Assembly (NCBI RefSeq): GCF_002162135.1
Contig: NZ_CP021382.1
Location: 3,222,001 to 3,286,000, forward strand
Reading direction: 5' to 3'
DNA length: 64,000 nucleotides
Origin: Cellvibrio sp. PSBB006
Lineage (GTDB): Bacteria > Pseudomonadota > Gammaproteobacteria > Pseudomonadales > Cellvibrionaceae
Of the stretch, positions 25,438-36,100 are shown piece after piece. Below the pieces are notes generated by a model that did not search any database, was not told the origin of the DNA, and was given only the letters and a program-made list of their open reading frames with translations. The position numbers and the translations under genes were made by a program. Every line of letters begins with the position of its first letter. The stretch's first letter is position 1.

Positions 25438-28400
25438 CTAGCGTGCCACCATCACTCGCTCACCGCTGATTAAGTCCACCGCAAACAATTGATCAAGACC
25501 GCTATCTATCACGAAGACAATATTGTTTTCACCCAGCGCTATGCCTGAAGGCGATCCGAACAATGGACCGCTGCCGGTATTAGGCCCTGATACTTCCACC
25601 CGGTCACCGGTGGTTAAATCGACTGCGATGATCGCATTTGACTTGCTGTCTGCAGCTAAGAGGCGATTGTTAACAGTATCAGAGGCAATGTAAGCAACAC
25701 TGCCAAAAGGCGTTCCTCCCCCCACACCGAGACCGGAGATAATATTTCTATTACCCGTAGTCAGATCTATGGCACAGATAAAACCGCCATCAGAGAAGTT
25801 ACTGTTGGCTGCCAATACACGATTGTTGTCCTTATCCAAAATAATCGATTGCACACTCCTGAGCGTGGGCCCGGTTCCCTTTGTGCTGGCAGATAATAAT
25901 GTTCTAGCGCCCGTCACCGTATCTACAACAAATAACTTGGCATCGGCTTGAACTGCTGTCCCGACATAAGCAATATTATTTTCGGTATCTAATGCAACGG
26001 AGAAGGGTGAGTCCAGCGTAGGGCCAGATCCGGCGCCGGCGCCCGACAATAGCGAGCGGTTACGCGTGGAATCGCCCACCGTCAGGTCCACGGATATCAA
26101 ACCTTCCGGTACATCAGGCACCAGTATGCGGTTGTTATCCCGGTCAAAGGCAACATTAAAAGGCAAATCAAAATCCAGAATGCCATCGGTTTGCGCTCCG
26201 CTGGATATGATGCCTATCTGCGCGCTATTTAAATCCACGGAAAATAAAGTGCCCCGGGTATGATCTACGGTAAATACGCGGTTATTGTCACTATCAAGCG
26301 CCAAGCCGTTGGGTGTCTCAAATAGTGTTGCGTTTGTTCGATTGGCGATGGGAAAGCGAAAACCATTCCTCACATTAATGATGAGATCTCGAGCGGCATC
26401 CAGTACCAGGTTATTACCGGTGAGACTGTTGTAGGCAACGGAGATCGCCTCCGTAAAAGGATCTTTTGTGCCCGTGGAGCCACCGCCATCGCGCGGGCCG
26501 GACAATACCGTGCGGAAGCCGGTTGTTAAATCGACACCAAACAAAGCACCCAAGCCATCGGTGTCGGCGTCTAAAACAATGGCGCGATTGCCGGCGACAT
26601 CCATGCTGATGGATACCGGGTTTTCAAAATCATTTTGGCCGGCTCCTACAAGGCGACTGCCGTTGTCGCCTGAAAATACCGTTCTGGTTCCGGTGGCAAA
26701 ATCGATCGCTAACACACTGGGCGTGTTCTGGGGAACATCGCCGACGAAAAATGACTGGCCAAAAGCACTCACCAAAGCACGGTTGTTTAGACTGTCTACG
26801 GCGATACCGGTGACGTTCTCCATGCGTGCGCCTCCAGTGTCCAGCCGACTGCTTTCACCGGTGGTTAGATCTATCGCCATCACCGCTGCTGCTATGCTGA
26901 CGCAGTCCAATGTCAGCGCGCGATTATTGGCTTTGTCCATCGCAACAGCGAGCGGAACCCGGTCTTTAAGGCCTGACAAAACACAGTCTGAGCTGGCGGA
27001 AAAAATACTTCTGTCGCCGGTGGTCAGATCCACGGCAATAACGGCCTTTCTGCCAATATCAGTCACCAGCGCACGATGGTTGTCACTATCAAGTGCAACC
27101 GACGTCGGTTTACTAAAGGTTGTTCCTTCGCCCGTCCCAGCACCGGATAACATAATGCGACCGCCTGTGTCCAAATCAACAGAAAGCAGTGCTTTCAAGG
27201 TTTCATCCACCACCAGTGCTCGATTATTTTCCGCATCAAACTCAATCGCTCGCGGCCGTTCAAAGTTTTCTACGGAGGTGCCTGAGGTCATCGTGATTCT
27301 GGCGGCATTCGTGTCGATATTGCCGTTGATATCTTGCGTGGTTACATCCAGTATGGTTTTGCCCAGTGCGAGTGGCACCTGCGCTTGCCAGGTAGCAAAG
27401 CCATCATCGCTGGTGGCAGGCACACCCTCAATCGTAACAGCGGTAATTTCATTATTTTCTGCATCATTCGCTGTGCCACGAACCAAAATGGTATTGCTCG
27501 TTGTCATCCCGACTGGCAGAGGAAAGAGGACGTTTGCCGTTGGTGCTGAAGTATCTTTGATGGTGGTAACCGAAAACTCCGCACTGATGTTACCTACAAT
27601 AATGGTAGCGGTTGTGGTGGTGCCGAAGGTATCTGCTGCTGCCACGCGTAACCTGACACTCTCACCAACCTGAATAACACCCTCTTCCGGTGTAAAGCCA
27701 GCGCCATCGATACTGTATTCACCGCCGGTAACGTTGATGATGACAGGCTCATCCAGTCCGCTGATGGTCACGCTGTTCGACTCGACGAGCGCAGAAAATG
27801 CCACATCGGTTTGCGCTTCAAAACTAAATGTATCCGGCGTAATATCCACCTGAGTCGTCACGTCAAAATGACTGCTGATGCCACCAATAGTCAATGTGGC
27901 AGTAGTTGTGGTTAATCCGGTATCCGCAGTCAAGACGCGAACGCGCACCGTTTGCCCGTCTGTAATCGTCCCGTCTGCATCGGTGAAGAGACCATCATCA
28001 ATGGCATACTCACCACCGATTATCTCAATCGCTGTAGGTGCATTAATGCCAGCGATGGTGATCGCTTCCGACATCACAAAAACACCGGGGGTTACATCAA
28101 GCTGACCGGCAAACGCAAAAGCGTCTGGTATTGTGTCTTCGCTGGCTTCACTGGAGCTGCTGTCAGAGCTGCTACTAGAACTATTTTCTACGCTGCTACT
28201 GCTACTTGAGCTACTTTCTTCGCTGCTAGTACTGCTTTCGGCATTACTACTTGAACTACTCTCTTCGCTGCTGCTTGCGCTACTTTCGGCGTTACTGCTT
28301 GAACTATTTTCTTCGCTATTACTGGCACTACTTTCTGTACTGCTATGTGAACTGCTTTCCGCGCTGCTACTTGAACTTGTGTCCGGAATAGCGATGACGC

Positions 28401-28707
28401 TGCTGGCTGTGCTGCTGGCACTTTCAACACTGCTTTGTGCATCACTACTTGCGCTACTCTCGACACTGCTGTTTGCACTACTTTCTGCAACGCTGCTTGA
28501 GCTATTTTCTGAGGCGTTATTCTCGCTGCTACTTGTGCTGCTATCTGCACTACTCACAGCACTGCTATTTGTGCTGTTGGTGCTACTCGTCACGCTACTG
28601 TTTGCACTGCCGCCATCGTCACTGCCACCGCTTCCGCCACCACAAGCAGTGAGAACAAACACCAGCGACAGGATGCACAAACGGATTAACGCATTAATGT
28701 GTTTCAT
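25438..28707 (-). CDS. Giant lipoprotein: polyserine linker, repeated beta domains and NHL-like propeller
   Basis: A 1089-residue lipoprotein (lipobox LTAC at about 19-22, followed by GGGSGG). Residues about 30-185 are a Ser-rich linker with Glu and Ala. Two tandem beta domains of about 95 residues follow (GGEYAIDDG... and GGEYSIDGA...), then a bacterial Ig-like domain (APTANVLFPLPVGMTTSNTILVRG), and from about residue 470 to the end a run of NHL-like blades with the motif VALDSDNNRALV-D...AVDLTTG-R--LSG. Surface-exposed binding or adhesion is inferred. It shares promoter, leader and signal region with the 33124-36213 gene. Confidence 0.85.
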   Translation of the reverse strand: MKHINALIRLCILSLVFVLTACGGGSGGSDDGGSANSSVTSSTNSTNSSAVSSADSSTSSSENNASENSSSSVAESSANSSVESSASSDAQSSVESASSTASSVIAIPDTSSSSSAESSSHSSTESSASNSEENSSSSNAESSASSSEESSSSSNAESSTSSEESSSSSSSSVENSSSSSSDSSSSEASEDTIPDAFAFAGQLDVTPGVFVMSEAITIAGINAPTAIEIIGGEYAIDDGLFTDADGTITDGQTVRVRVLTADTGLTTTTATLTIGGISSHFDVTTQVDITPDTFSFEAQTDVAFSALVESNSVTISGLDEPVIINVTGGEYSIDGAGFTPEEGVIQVGESVRLRVAAADTFGTTTTATIIVGNISAEFSVTTIKDTSAPTANVLFPLPVGMTTSNTILVRGTANDAENNEITAVTIEGVPATSDDGFATWQAQVPLALGKTILDVTTQDINGNIDTNAARITMTSGTSVENFERPRAIEFDAENNRALVVDETLKALLSVDLDTGGRIMLSGAGTGEGTTFSKPTSVALDSDNHRALVTDIGRKAVIAVDLTTGDRSIFSASSDCVLSGLKDRVPLAVAMDKANNRALTLDCVSIAAAVMAIDLTTGESSRLDTGGARMENVTGIAVDSLNNRALVSAFGQSFFVGDVPQNTPSVLAIDFATGTRTVFSGDNGSRLVGAGQNDFENPVSISMDVAGNRAIVLDADTDGLGALFGVDLTTGFRTVLSGPRDGGGSTGTKDPFTEAISVAYNSLTGNNLVLDAARDLIINVRNGFRFPIANRTNATLFETPNGLALDSDNNRVFTVDHTRGTLFSVDLNSAQIGIISSGAQTDGILDFDLPFNVAFDRDNNRILVPDVPEGLISVDLTVGDSTRNRSLLSGAGAGSGPTLDSPFSVALDTENNIAYVGTAVQADAKLFVVDTVTGARTLLSASTKGTGPTLRSVQSIILDKDNNRVLAANSNFSDGGFICAIDLTTGNRNIISGLGVGGGTPFGSVAYIASDTVNNRLLAADSKSNAIIAVDLTTGDRVEVSGPNTGSGPLFGSPSGIALGENNIVFVIDSGLDQLFAVDLISGERVMVAR
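28133..28640 (-). repeat. Low-complexity serine-codon repeat
   Basis: Degenerate trinucleotide-type repeat encoding the polyserine linker, built from AGT/AGC codons with interspersed GAA and GCA. It creates long open frames on all strands that are not genes. Slippage here could change linker length. Confidence 0.8.
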
Positions 28708-28802
28708 TTATTTAGCCCGATGTTTTTTTGTGTTGAGAAGAGCCTGTCTAATGAGCATAATTTTTTATACTCAACGGCAAATACTTCTACTTCAGGCTGA
28801 TC

Positions 28803-28847
28803 ATCATACGTTTGATGCGCAAGTGGTAAAACCCGCCAAATGGGGGG
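28803..28847 (-). promoter_or_regulatory. Regulon promoter 3
   Basis: Box CCCCCCATTTGGCGGGT on the minus strand (28831-28847), 22-base spacer ending CG, then TATGAT at 28803-28808. The sequence from the box through the -10 is close to that of promoter 5. About 95 bp before the 28707 start. Confidence 0.83.
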
Positions 28848-28901
28848 TGCTTGATAAGTGGGAGGGAATATATGTTAAGAGCAATTCTGCAACGGTAATG
28901 T

Positions 28902-29762
28902 TTAGACGCACAGACTTTGCTCAAAGTTGTAATTTGGTGCAACGAAGGGGCGAAAACCTTCGATCATGGTTAACACATAGAGTGCGCGGTTCGGGCGACC
29001 ATTGCCATCAGGAAAGCCGTGGGTACGCATGTAAGCACTGAGAAAGTAGCAGGCAAAGCTATCCCAGTCTTCGTCTGTCAATAACTTTGTGCGAGCACCG
29101 ATGGTGCGGACATTATCAGCAACCATTTTCTGTAGTGCTTTTGCTGCACCCGAACTTGGCCAGGGTTGTTCATGATTCAGCGGTCGGCGTTCCACGATGG
29201 AACCTTTTGGGACCAGGCGATCATGTAGAAATTTTAATGTGTCCAACTCAAAGACTGAACGATTGGTGCGGCGGCATTCGATGATGACATCAGCAATATC
29301 ATTCGCAGACATCCTGGATGAGTTAGAAGCCATGACAATCCACTTTGCGCCTTTGAGCGAGTCGATGTCGGCATTACTCGCGCCGTATCTTGCCATCGGT
29401 AAGATGTTTTGCGTTTGACGTAAATTCTTTCCCAAGTCGTTCGCCAGTGCCTTGCGGAAAAGGCGCTGAACGAGCTCCTTTGTACTGAGCGCCTTTTCCC
29501 GTTGTCGAATGAGAGTCTGGCGAAAATTGGAGGTATAGGTACTTTCCCAATCCCCATCATCAAGGATAGCTCCCTTAAACTTGTTGCTGGTGTAACGCCA
29601 GTGCATATCCCTGATGGATTCTTCTGCTGCTTCCGGCCCAACAGCCGCCACCAAGGCCGCAAATTCATGCTTTGTTTTTATCAGGTAAGAAAACTGGGGG
29701 AGCGTGAGCATCGTTTTACGGTTGGTAATCTCAATTTCTTTACGTTTACTTTTGAATACCAT
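28902..29762 (-). CDS. Fic-domain protein (probable AMP-transferase or related)
   Basis: A 286-residue protein with no signal peptide. The Fic active-site motif is near the C-terminus: HGFPDGNGRPNR at 248-259, with H248 as the catalytic base, D252 for metal and the GNGR loop for phosphate. Fic enzymes usually transfer AMP to target proteins. I see no clear inhibitory helix motif (S/TxxxE[G/N]) and no adjacent antitoxin-sized gene. It has regulon promoter 4 and lies directly downstream of the two-component genes, which suggests an effector rather than a toxin-antitoxin module. Confidence 0.82.
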   Translation of the reverse strand: MVFKSKRKEIEITNRKTMLTLPQFSYLIKTKHEFAALVAAVGPEAAEESIRDMHWRYTSNKFKGAILDDGDWESTYTSNFRQTLIRQREKALSTKELVQRLFRKALANDLGKNLRQTQNILPMARYGASNADIDSLKGAKWIVMASNSSRMSANDIADVIIECRRTNRSVFELDTLKFLHDRLVPKGSIVERRPLNHEQPWPSSGAAKALQKMVADNVRTIGARTKLLTDEDWDSFACYFLSAYMRTHGFPDGNGRPNRALYVLTMIEGFRPFVAPNYNFEQSLCV

Positions 29763-29828
29763 TTCACATCTCCTCGTAAGCTAATGTCCGGATATACCCG
29801 ACCTAGCATAAATCCAATTGGAAGATTC

Positions 29829-29873
29829 ATGATACGCCCCATCCTTGGCAGCCAATACCCCCCAAATGGGGGG
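29829..29873 (-). promoter_or_regulatory. Regulon promoter 4
   Basis: Box CCCCCCATTTGGGGGGT on the minus strand (29857-29873), the most symmetrical copy. ATTGGC follows as -35, with 22 bases to TATCAT at 29829-29834, CG before the -10. About 65 bp before the Fic start. Confidence 0.83.
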
Positions 29874-29943
29874 ACGAGAAGAAAGTAAACTTGCTGAAAT
29901 AGAAAACACCCTGCACTAAAAAACGCAAGGCCTGTTGTGCGAA

Positions 29944-30573
29944 TTACATTAAATGGTCGATCAGCAGTCCATGCTTTTGCGCGATAAGCACGGCCTGGGT
30001 TCGGTTTGCGGCGTTAAGGCGTTCAATGACTTTAGAGACATATTCTTTTGCTGTCAGCGGCGATACGCCGAGCCGACTGGCGATTTCTTTATTGGATAAA
30101 CCTTCCGCTAAATAGCGCAGGGTAGCCAGCTGCTGTTGCGATAGATCGATAAAGTCCGTTCCTTCGCGCTCGGACTCAATCACGATATTGCCATCGAGAA
30201 CCTCGGCAATCGCTTTTTTCATTAAATGTTTCGGGGTGGACTTGGCGATAAAACCGTTTGCGCCCGCATCGATCATCTGCCGGGTACTCGTATCAAAATC
30301 CAGCGTGGATACAACGATAATGGTCAGTGTCGGAAAGCGGCTGCGTATCTCCTTCAAACCATCCAGGTCCTGGGTTCCTGGCATACGGATATCCAGCATA
30401 ACCAGCGTGATATCCGGTTCACGCAGAAGTATTGTCAGCGCATCAGGGAAATTTCCTGCCAGATATATGTGCGTTTCGCGATTTATTTCCTCGAAAAGCA
30501 ATTTTAAGCCGTCGCGATAGAGTTCGTGATCTTCTGCGATCAGCACTTTTTCGCCTGCAAGTAATTCTGCCAT
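29944..30573 (-). CDS. NarL/LuxR-type response regulator
   Basis: A 209-residue two-domain regulator: receiver domain with phospho-acceptor D61 in LVMLDIRMPG and conserved Lys in FIAKSTP, then a LuxR-type helix-turn-helix at about 148-195 (LRYLAEGLSNKEIASRLGVSPLTAKEYVSKVIERL). It starts 57 bp after the sensor kinase gene and is almost certainly its partner. NarL-type regulators bind short inverted repeats near -35, so it is the best candidate for reading the box found at five neighbouring promoters. That link is inferred from position. Confidence 0.93.
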   Translation of the reverse strand: MAELLAGEKVLIAEDHELYRDGLKLLFEEINRETHIYLAGNFPDALTILLREPDITLVMLDIRMPGTQDLDGLKEIRSRFPTLTIIVVSTLDFDTSTRQMIDAGANGFIAKSTPKHLMKKAIAEVLDGNIVIESEREGTDFIDLSQQQLATLRYLAEGLSNKEIASRLGVSPLTAKEYVSKVIERLNAANRTQAVLIAQKHGLLIDHLM

Positions 30574-30630
30574 ACATTTATTCCAACAAATTTTTACGCG
30601 TGGTGGTATGTCATGCTGTTACGCAAATAG

Positions 30631-32994
30631 CTAAGTTTGCTTTTTTAATAGAAAGCTTTCCAGGTAACGAAGCAATGAACGCAATTGCGCGGGGCGATAA
30701 TGTGCCGAGAGAATATGGACATTAAGCGCCGTTAATTTTCCGGACAATTCCCGATCAACATGGTCACAAAACATGGCAATCACGACATTCCCGTATTGTT
30801 CTTCCAAATGACTTACAGAGTCAGCCATGGATTCAGCGGTTAACTGCCCGGCACACGCCATGATGATCAGCGTTATCGGCACACTGCCACCCTCGCTGGA
30901 CTCGTCGGTCGTTAAATAACCCCAACTTTTTAAACTACCGGACACTTTACTCAACATGGGCGTATCAGGCAGGTCGACGATAATGCGCAAACCGGTCTTG
31001 GCCTTGTTCTCGGTTTCCTGGTTACTGGTTTCTGTATACGGCAACTTGACCTGAAATAATGTTCCCGTTTTCGCCCGAGTATTCGACTCAGTTGATCGTA
31101 CAAGGATTTCACCACCTAATAGATCCACCAGGTGCCTGACAATCGCCAAACCAATCCCCATGCCTTTATGACTGGCTGACACTTTTTCTGAGCGCTCGTA
31201 GATATCAAAAATCACGCGCTGATCATCCGCGCTGATGCCACAACCCGTATCCCAGACCTGGATAAGCAGATGATCTCTCCGGCGACGAAACCCCACCAGC
31301 ACGCCGCCTGCTTCCGTGTACTTGATGGCGTTAGTTAGCAAATTCCGGAGGATTCTTTCAAGCAGTTCGGGATCGGTATCAAGTTTTTTTATGTTGCTTC
31401 TAAAGCGAATTTTTAATCCTTTTGCGCAAGCATAGGGTTCGAACTCAAGCTGCATGCGTGCAATCAGTAAACGCAGGTCAACAGATTCACTGTTTAACTT
31501 GACCGCACCGGCTTCAAGGCGGCTCAGATCCATTAATTTTTTGAACGAATCATTCATCGCCGTGTGCAGGCCATAGACTTTGGTCAGGACATTTTGCCCT
31601 GCTGGCGAACTCACGTAATCATTCAGGTGCGCCAGAAACATACCCATGCTGTGTAGCGGCTGACGCAGGTCATGACTTACCGAGGCGAGAAAACGTGACT
31701 TGGCCTCATTCTTCATCTCTGCCTGATGTTTTTCTTTTTTCAATGTATCGATACGTATCAACATGGCCACAAAATGAATCAGCATGTGGACGATTTGATA
31801 TAACGGTTCGCGTAAAATTTTATATGACAGGGTACTTTCACCAGGCTTTGGCTCAATGGTAACCGTTCCGACAAGCTCTACCAGCGAGAAAAGTACAGGA
31901 ACCCAACCCAACATAAAGATCAGGTAATAGCGGCCTTTTTCAATGACCCGCACGATACCGGCAGAAAAGATAAGCGTTATCATGATGATGCCGTTTAACA
32001 AATACATCGCTACGTTCCACTGTCGCGAGAAGAACTGGCTTAACAGCAGAGACAATAGAAAGATAACGATAGCTGCATTAAATATTTTTTTGAGCGGACG
32101 GTCTTCCGGTTCCGGTAGTAAAAACGAGCGCGCGAACAGCATAAAACTCAATAGCGCTATCGTGGCCCACAACCAGATCCAGGGAGGTAGATCTTCATCG
32201 CCATGCAGCAGAAAAAGTCCCAAATGACTTCGGATGGCAAAGAACGAGAACAAAAACAGTGATGAGATACCGAACCAGAAAAATGTAATATCTTTGAGGA
32301 TGACACTGCATAACAACGCCATCAATACCAACCCCAGTACCACGCCGGTGCTGAGGCTGTACAGGTCGCTCATGGCGGCTGACCATGTCTGGTATTGATG
32401 TTTCGTCATCAGCGCCACATAGGGTGCTGCCACCAAGCCGCGCGAGGTTAATTCCACGGCCATAAAGTAATCTTTGTTGTGCTCAAGTTTTAGTGAAAAC
32501 GCCCTACCCAATACATTAATGCTTTCTGTGCCGACACCAGACGCCCAATCCGATTGATACGCCTGCAGGCTCGTTCCATCCCATAAGATTATCTTTACCT
32601 TATGCAGAAAAAAGTTGCTGAAATGCAGCTTCCACTGGTACTGATCCGTTTCATTACGAAATGCAATAAACATACAGTAACGGTGATTTTCCTGAAAATC
32701 TGGCAGTGTTGTGGTTTGAAGGCTGTGTGGATTTATCCGCTTAAGCGTCGCCAGGCGTTGAAGTTCTACCACAGCGTCAGGGTTCAAACCCTGCGGGCAG
32801 GTATAGAGCCCCGATGCCTGGGGAGCGGAGTTAATATCATTGCGTGCCTTGGGATCGCTCAGGATCAATACATCACCTGTGTCCGGCACAGCGCCAACCG
32901 TCGACATGGTGAGACTGAAAAGCAGAACAAGAACAACCCATTTCACCGCGAGGTGGACGGGTAATTCTGAAAAGGTTGATTGAGAGATGTGCAT
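30631..32994 (-). CDS. 7TM-DISM hybrid-like sensor histidine kinase
   Basis: A 787-residue kinase. After a signal segment it has a periplasmic 7TMR-DISM-type domain (about 45-200), seven membrane helices (about 212-415), a HisKA domain with H441 in FLASVSHDLRQPLH, an ATPase domain (NLLTNAIKYTEAGG; DTGCGIS; GMGIGLAIVRHL), and a C-terminal region (about 675-787) that looks like a receiver fold lacking the usual Asp. DISM sensors often respond to extracellular carbohydrates or small ligands. It is cotranscribed with the response regulator; its own upstream region lacks the regulon box. Confidence 0.9.
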   Translation of the reverse strand: MHISQSTFSELPVHLAVKWVVLVLLFSLTMSTVGAVPDTGDVLILSDPKARNDINSAPQASGLYTCPQGLNPDAVVELQRLATLKRINPHSLQTTTLPDFQENHRYCMFIAFRNETDQYQWKLHFSNFFLHKVKIILWDGTSLQAYQSDWASGVGTESINVLGRAFSLKLEHNKDYFMAVELTSRGLVAAPYVALMTKHQYQTWSAAMSDLYSLSTGVVLGLVLMALLCSVILKDITFFWFGISSLFLFSFFAIRSHLGLFLLHGDEDLPPWIWLWATIALLSFMLFARSFLLPEPEDRPLKKIFNAAIVIFLLSLLLSQFFSRQWNVAMYLLNGIIMITLIFSAGIVRVIEKGRYYLIFMLGWVPVLFSLVELVGTVTIEPKPGESTLSYKILREPLYQIVHMLIHFVAMLIRIDTLKKEKHQAEMKNEAKSRFLASVSHDLRQPLHSMGMFLAHLNDYVSSPAGQNVLTKVYGLHTAMNDSFKKLMDLSRLEAGAVKLNSESVDLRLLIARMQLEFEPYACAKGLKIRFRSNIKKLDTDPELLERILRNLLTNAIKYTEAGGVLVGFRRRRDHLLIQVWDTGCGISADDQRVIFDIYERSEKVSASHKGMGIGLAIVRHLVDLLGGEILVRSTESNTRAKTGTLFQVKLPYTETSNQETENKAKTGLRIIVDLPDTPMLSKVSGSLKSWGYLTTDESSEGGSVPITLIIMACAGQLTAESMADSVSHLEEQYGNVVIAMFCDHVDRELSGKLTALNVHILSAHYRPAQLRSLLRYLESFLLKKQT

Positions 32995-33083
32995 ATTTCA
33001 CCACGAGGCATAGCTATCAAGTGATCCTGGAGTATGCCTGAAATCTCCATTAAACAACCAGCGGACAGTTGCCTGGCGTACAA

Positions 33084-33113
33084 CTGACACCGCCTCCCGT
33101 GAGGCGGCGTCAG
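33084..33113 (-). terminator. Strong stem-loop after the BspA-like gene
   Basis: On the minus strand CTGACGCCGCCTC / GAGGCGGTGTCAG forms a 13-bp stem with one G-U pair and a 4-base loop, just after the 33124 stop. There is no clear U-run, so termination is likely but not certain. Confidence 0.6.
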
Positions 33114-33123
33114 CCACAAGGGA

Positions 33124-36100
33124 TTACTCCGCTAAACCACCATCCGTGATAGTCCAACCAGCATTATTAATCAATGTATCGCGCGCGGTTTGTGCAGCGG
33201 GCGAGAATCTTGTTGCTCCCGCATTGAGGGTCACATCAGGTTGAACGCTGGGCAACTGGCTCCAACCGATTAACAGGGCATCGTAATTTGCCGTAGAGAG
33301 CACGCCTTCGAGAAACAAGTTAGTCATGTTATTTACGTTGGCGATATTCCAGTTGCCAAGGTTTTGATCAAACGCTTTTGTGCTTCTGAACATGTTCGAC
33401 ATATCGGTAACCTTGGAAACATCCCAACTGCTAATATCGGCATTAAACAGGTCAGCAAACAGAAACATATCTCTCATCGTTGTGACATTGGCGACATCCC
33501 AATTACCAATAGGTTGATTAAATGCTCTGGCCTCTCTGAACATATTGCCCATATCGGTAACCTTGGATGTGTTCCACTGGCTAATGTCCTGATTAAACGG
33601 GGTGCGGAAAAACATCTCGCGCATACTGGTCACATTGGCGACATTCCAATTACCAATAGGTTGATTAAATACGCCGGTCTCTCTGAACATATTGCCCATA
33701 TCGGTGACGTTGGAAACGTTCCAATTGCTAATATCAGCATTGAACACGTCGGCTCCAAAAAACATATCGACCATATTCCTGACATTGCCGACATTCCAAT
33801 TACCAATAGGCTGATTAAACGCATCGGCCTCTCTAAACATAGCGAACATGGTCGTGACATTACCGACGTTCCAATTGCCAATGGGTTGGTTAAATACTCT
33901 TGCCTCCTGAAACATAGCATTCATATTGGTGACTTTAGCTACATCCCAGTTACTAATATCGTGATTGAATTTTGTGCCTCGGAACATGTTGTCCATATTG
34001 GTTACATTGGAAACATTCCAGCTACTAATATCCAGATTAAAATTGTCAGCACCATTGAACATCTGGCTCATAGTGGTCACTCCGGATACATCCCATTGAC
34101 CGATATTGCCACTTAAATTATCAGCGTTTCTAAACATGCTGGCCATGCTGGTGACCTGTGACAAATCAGGACTTTCTGTATCATTAATGGTTAGGTTGCG
34201 GCAATCAAAAAAGGCTTGTCTCATTGAGCGCCAGGTTCGATTACCCCACTGTTCAACCGACAATAATTTTTGCGAATCTGTTTGTGTTGCATCGAATGTG
34301 GCTTTGAAAAATGGTTGTGGAAATGTTCCCGTAATCGATACCGTATATTCACCGGCTGATGCATAGGTATGGGTAATTTCACCCGTCACATTTTCATCAA
34401 ATGATCCATCACCCCACTCAACTCGATAGTTGTAAGTCATACCAGATGCGGTGTGAATGGTGATTTGATTATCGTCACTCATGCCGGGATTGTCGGTCTT
34501 CCAGCGCGTGATAAAGGGCGTTTGCTCCTCGATTGTCAGCGTGACAAGCGCAGAATCGCTGCCCAAGGCGTTGGTTGCAACAATCGTAACGTCGATGGCT
34601 GCTTGCGCTGTTGCGGGTGTGCCGACGATGGCGCATGTGTTGTCAACCACCTGGACTTCAAGTCCGTCAGGTAAGGCATCGGCAACACAGCTGTCGGGTT
34701 GTCCACCGTTGTTGTCGATATTGATCATTGTTAGATCATTGGTTTGCACCTTCAAAGCCTGGTCTTGCAGATCAGGGGAGGTCAACAAGCCACCATCAAA
34801 CACTGACCAGCCAAAGGTATCCGTCAGGATAAAGCGCGCCGCTTCGGCCGCTGCACTGTATTGTGTTGGAAAAAAATTGATATCGAGTTCTTGTTGTAGC
34901 GGCAATAACGACCAGCCGAGCAAGAGGGCATCATAATTTTGCAGCGTTAAACCCGACCCTTCCGCGAAGTCACTCATGGATGTCGCATTGGAGATATTCC
35001 AACTGCCAAGGTTTTGATCAAAGGCTTGTGCGTCTTCAAACATGGAAGAAAAATCAGTGACCTTGGCGACGTCCCAGCTGCTGATAGCCTGATTAAATGC
35101 AATTGCATCCGAGAACATGTCTGCCATGTTCGTTACGTTAGAAACATCCCATTGACTTATATCGCTGTTAAATGTAAACGCTTGATTGAACATGAATTCC
35201 ATTGTGGTTACATTGGATACATTCCAGCTGCTTAAATCACCGTTGAAATTTTCTAAAGAAAAAAACGTTCCGGTCATGTCCGTTACATTAGAAACATCCC
35301 AGTGACTGATATCGCTGGTAAAGTTAACGGCGCTGGCAAAGGTACCTAACATACTGGTCACGCGGGATAGGTCAGGTGCTTGATTGTCGTTAATCACCAG
35401 ATTAGCTGCTCCTGCAAATGCAAATTCCATCGACAGCCAGACCCGGTTACCCCAGGCATCTACCGATAAAAGCTTGTTGGCATCGGTAATCTCTTCAAAC
35501 AAATTGAAATAGGTTTGAGGAAAGCGGCCACTAATCGATATTTGGTACTCACCGGGCGTGGCGTAGGTGTGGGTAATATCACCCGTCACATTTTCGTCTG
35601 CGTTACCATCACCCCAATCAATGGTGTAGTCGTAACTGAAATTCGGCGATGTGGTAATCGTGATTTGATTATCGTCACTGGCGCCTTCGTTATCGGTTTT
35701 CCAGGTGGTGATAAAGGGCGAAGCCGCTACGATTTCAATCGGGACCAGAGCTGAATCACTGCCTTCTGCGTTAACTGCCGTGACCGTAAAATTGGTTAAA
35801 GCCAACAAAGCCGTAGCCTCACCGCTGATCTCGCAGGTTGACGCATTCGCTGACACTGCAACCGTGAAGGTGTCCGGTAAATCAGATGAACACTCGGTCA
35901 GCGCCTGACCACCGATATTGTTCAGGCTGACGCTGATTAATTCATCCAGAACAAAGCTTTGTGTGTTTGCATCGACCAAATCCGGTGGTGTTGGCACGGG
36001 GGGAACACTGCTACTGGAACTGCTATCGGATGAACTCGTGACGCTGCTAACGCTACTGTTTGCGCTACTAACGGTGCTACTTGCGCTGCTGGCAACACTG

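Noticed and set aside
28133..29041. 302-codon Leu-rich plus-strand frame
   Set aside because: Antisense of the polyserine linker and its leader; Leu/Ser low complexity is what AGC/AGT repeats give on the other strand.
28902..29762. Fic gene as half of a toxin-antitoxin pair
   Set aside because: No small partner gene on either side; the neighbours are the two-component genes and the propeller lipoprotein.
33330..34140. Regular repeats resembling a CRISPR array
   Set aside because: The repeats are in frame, about 75 bp, and encode BspA-type units; there are no constant repeat-spacer borders.
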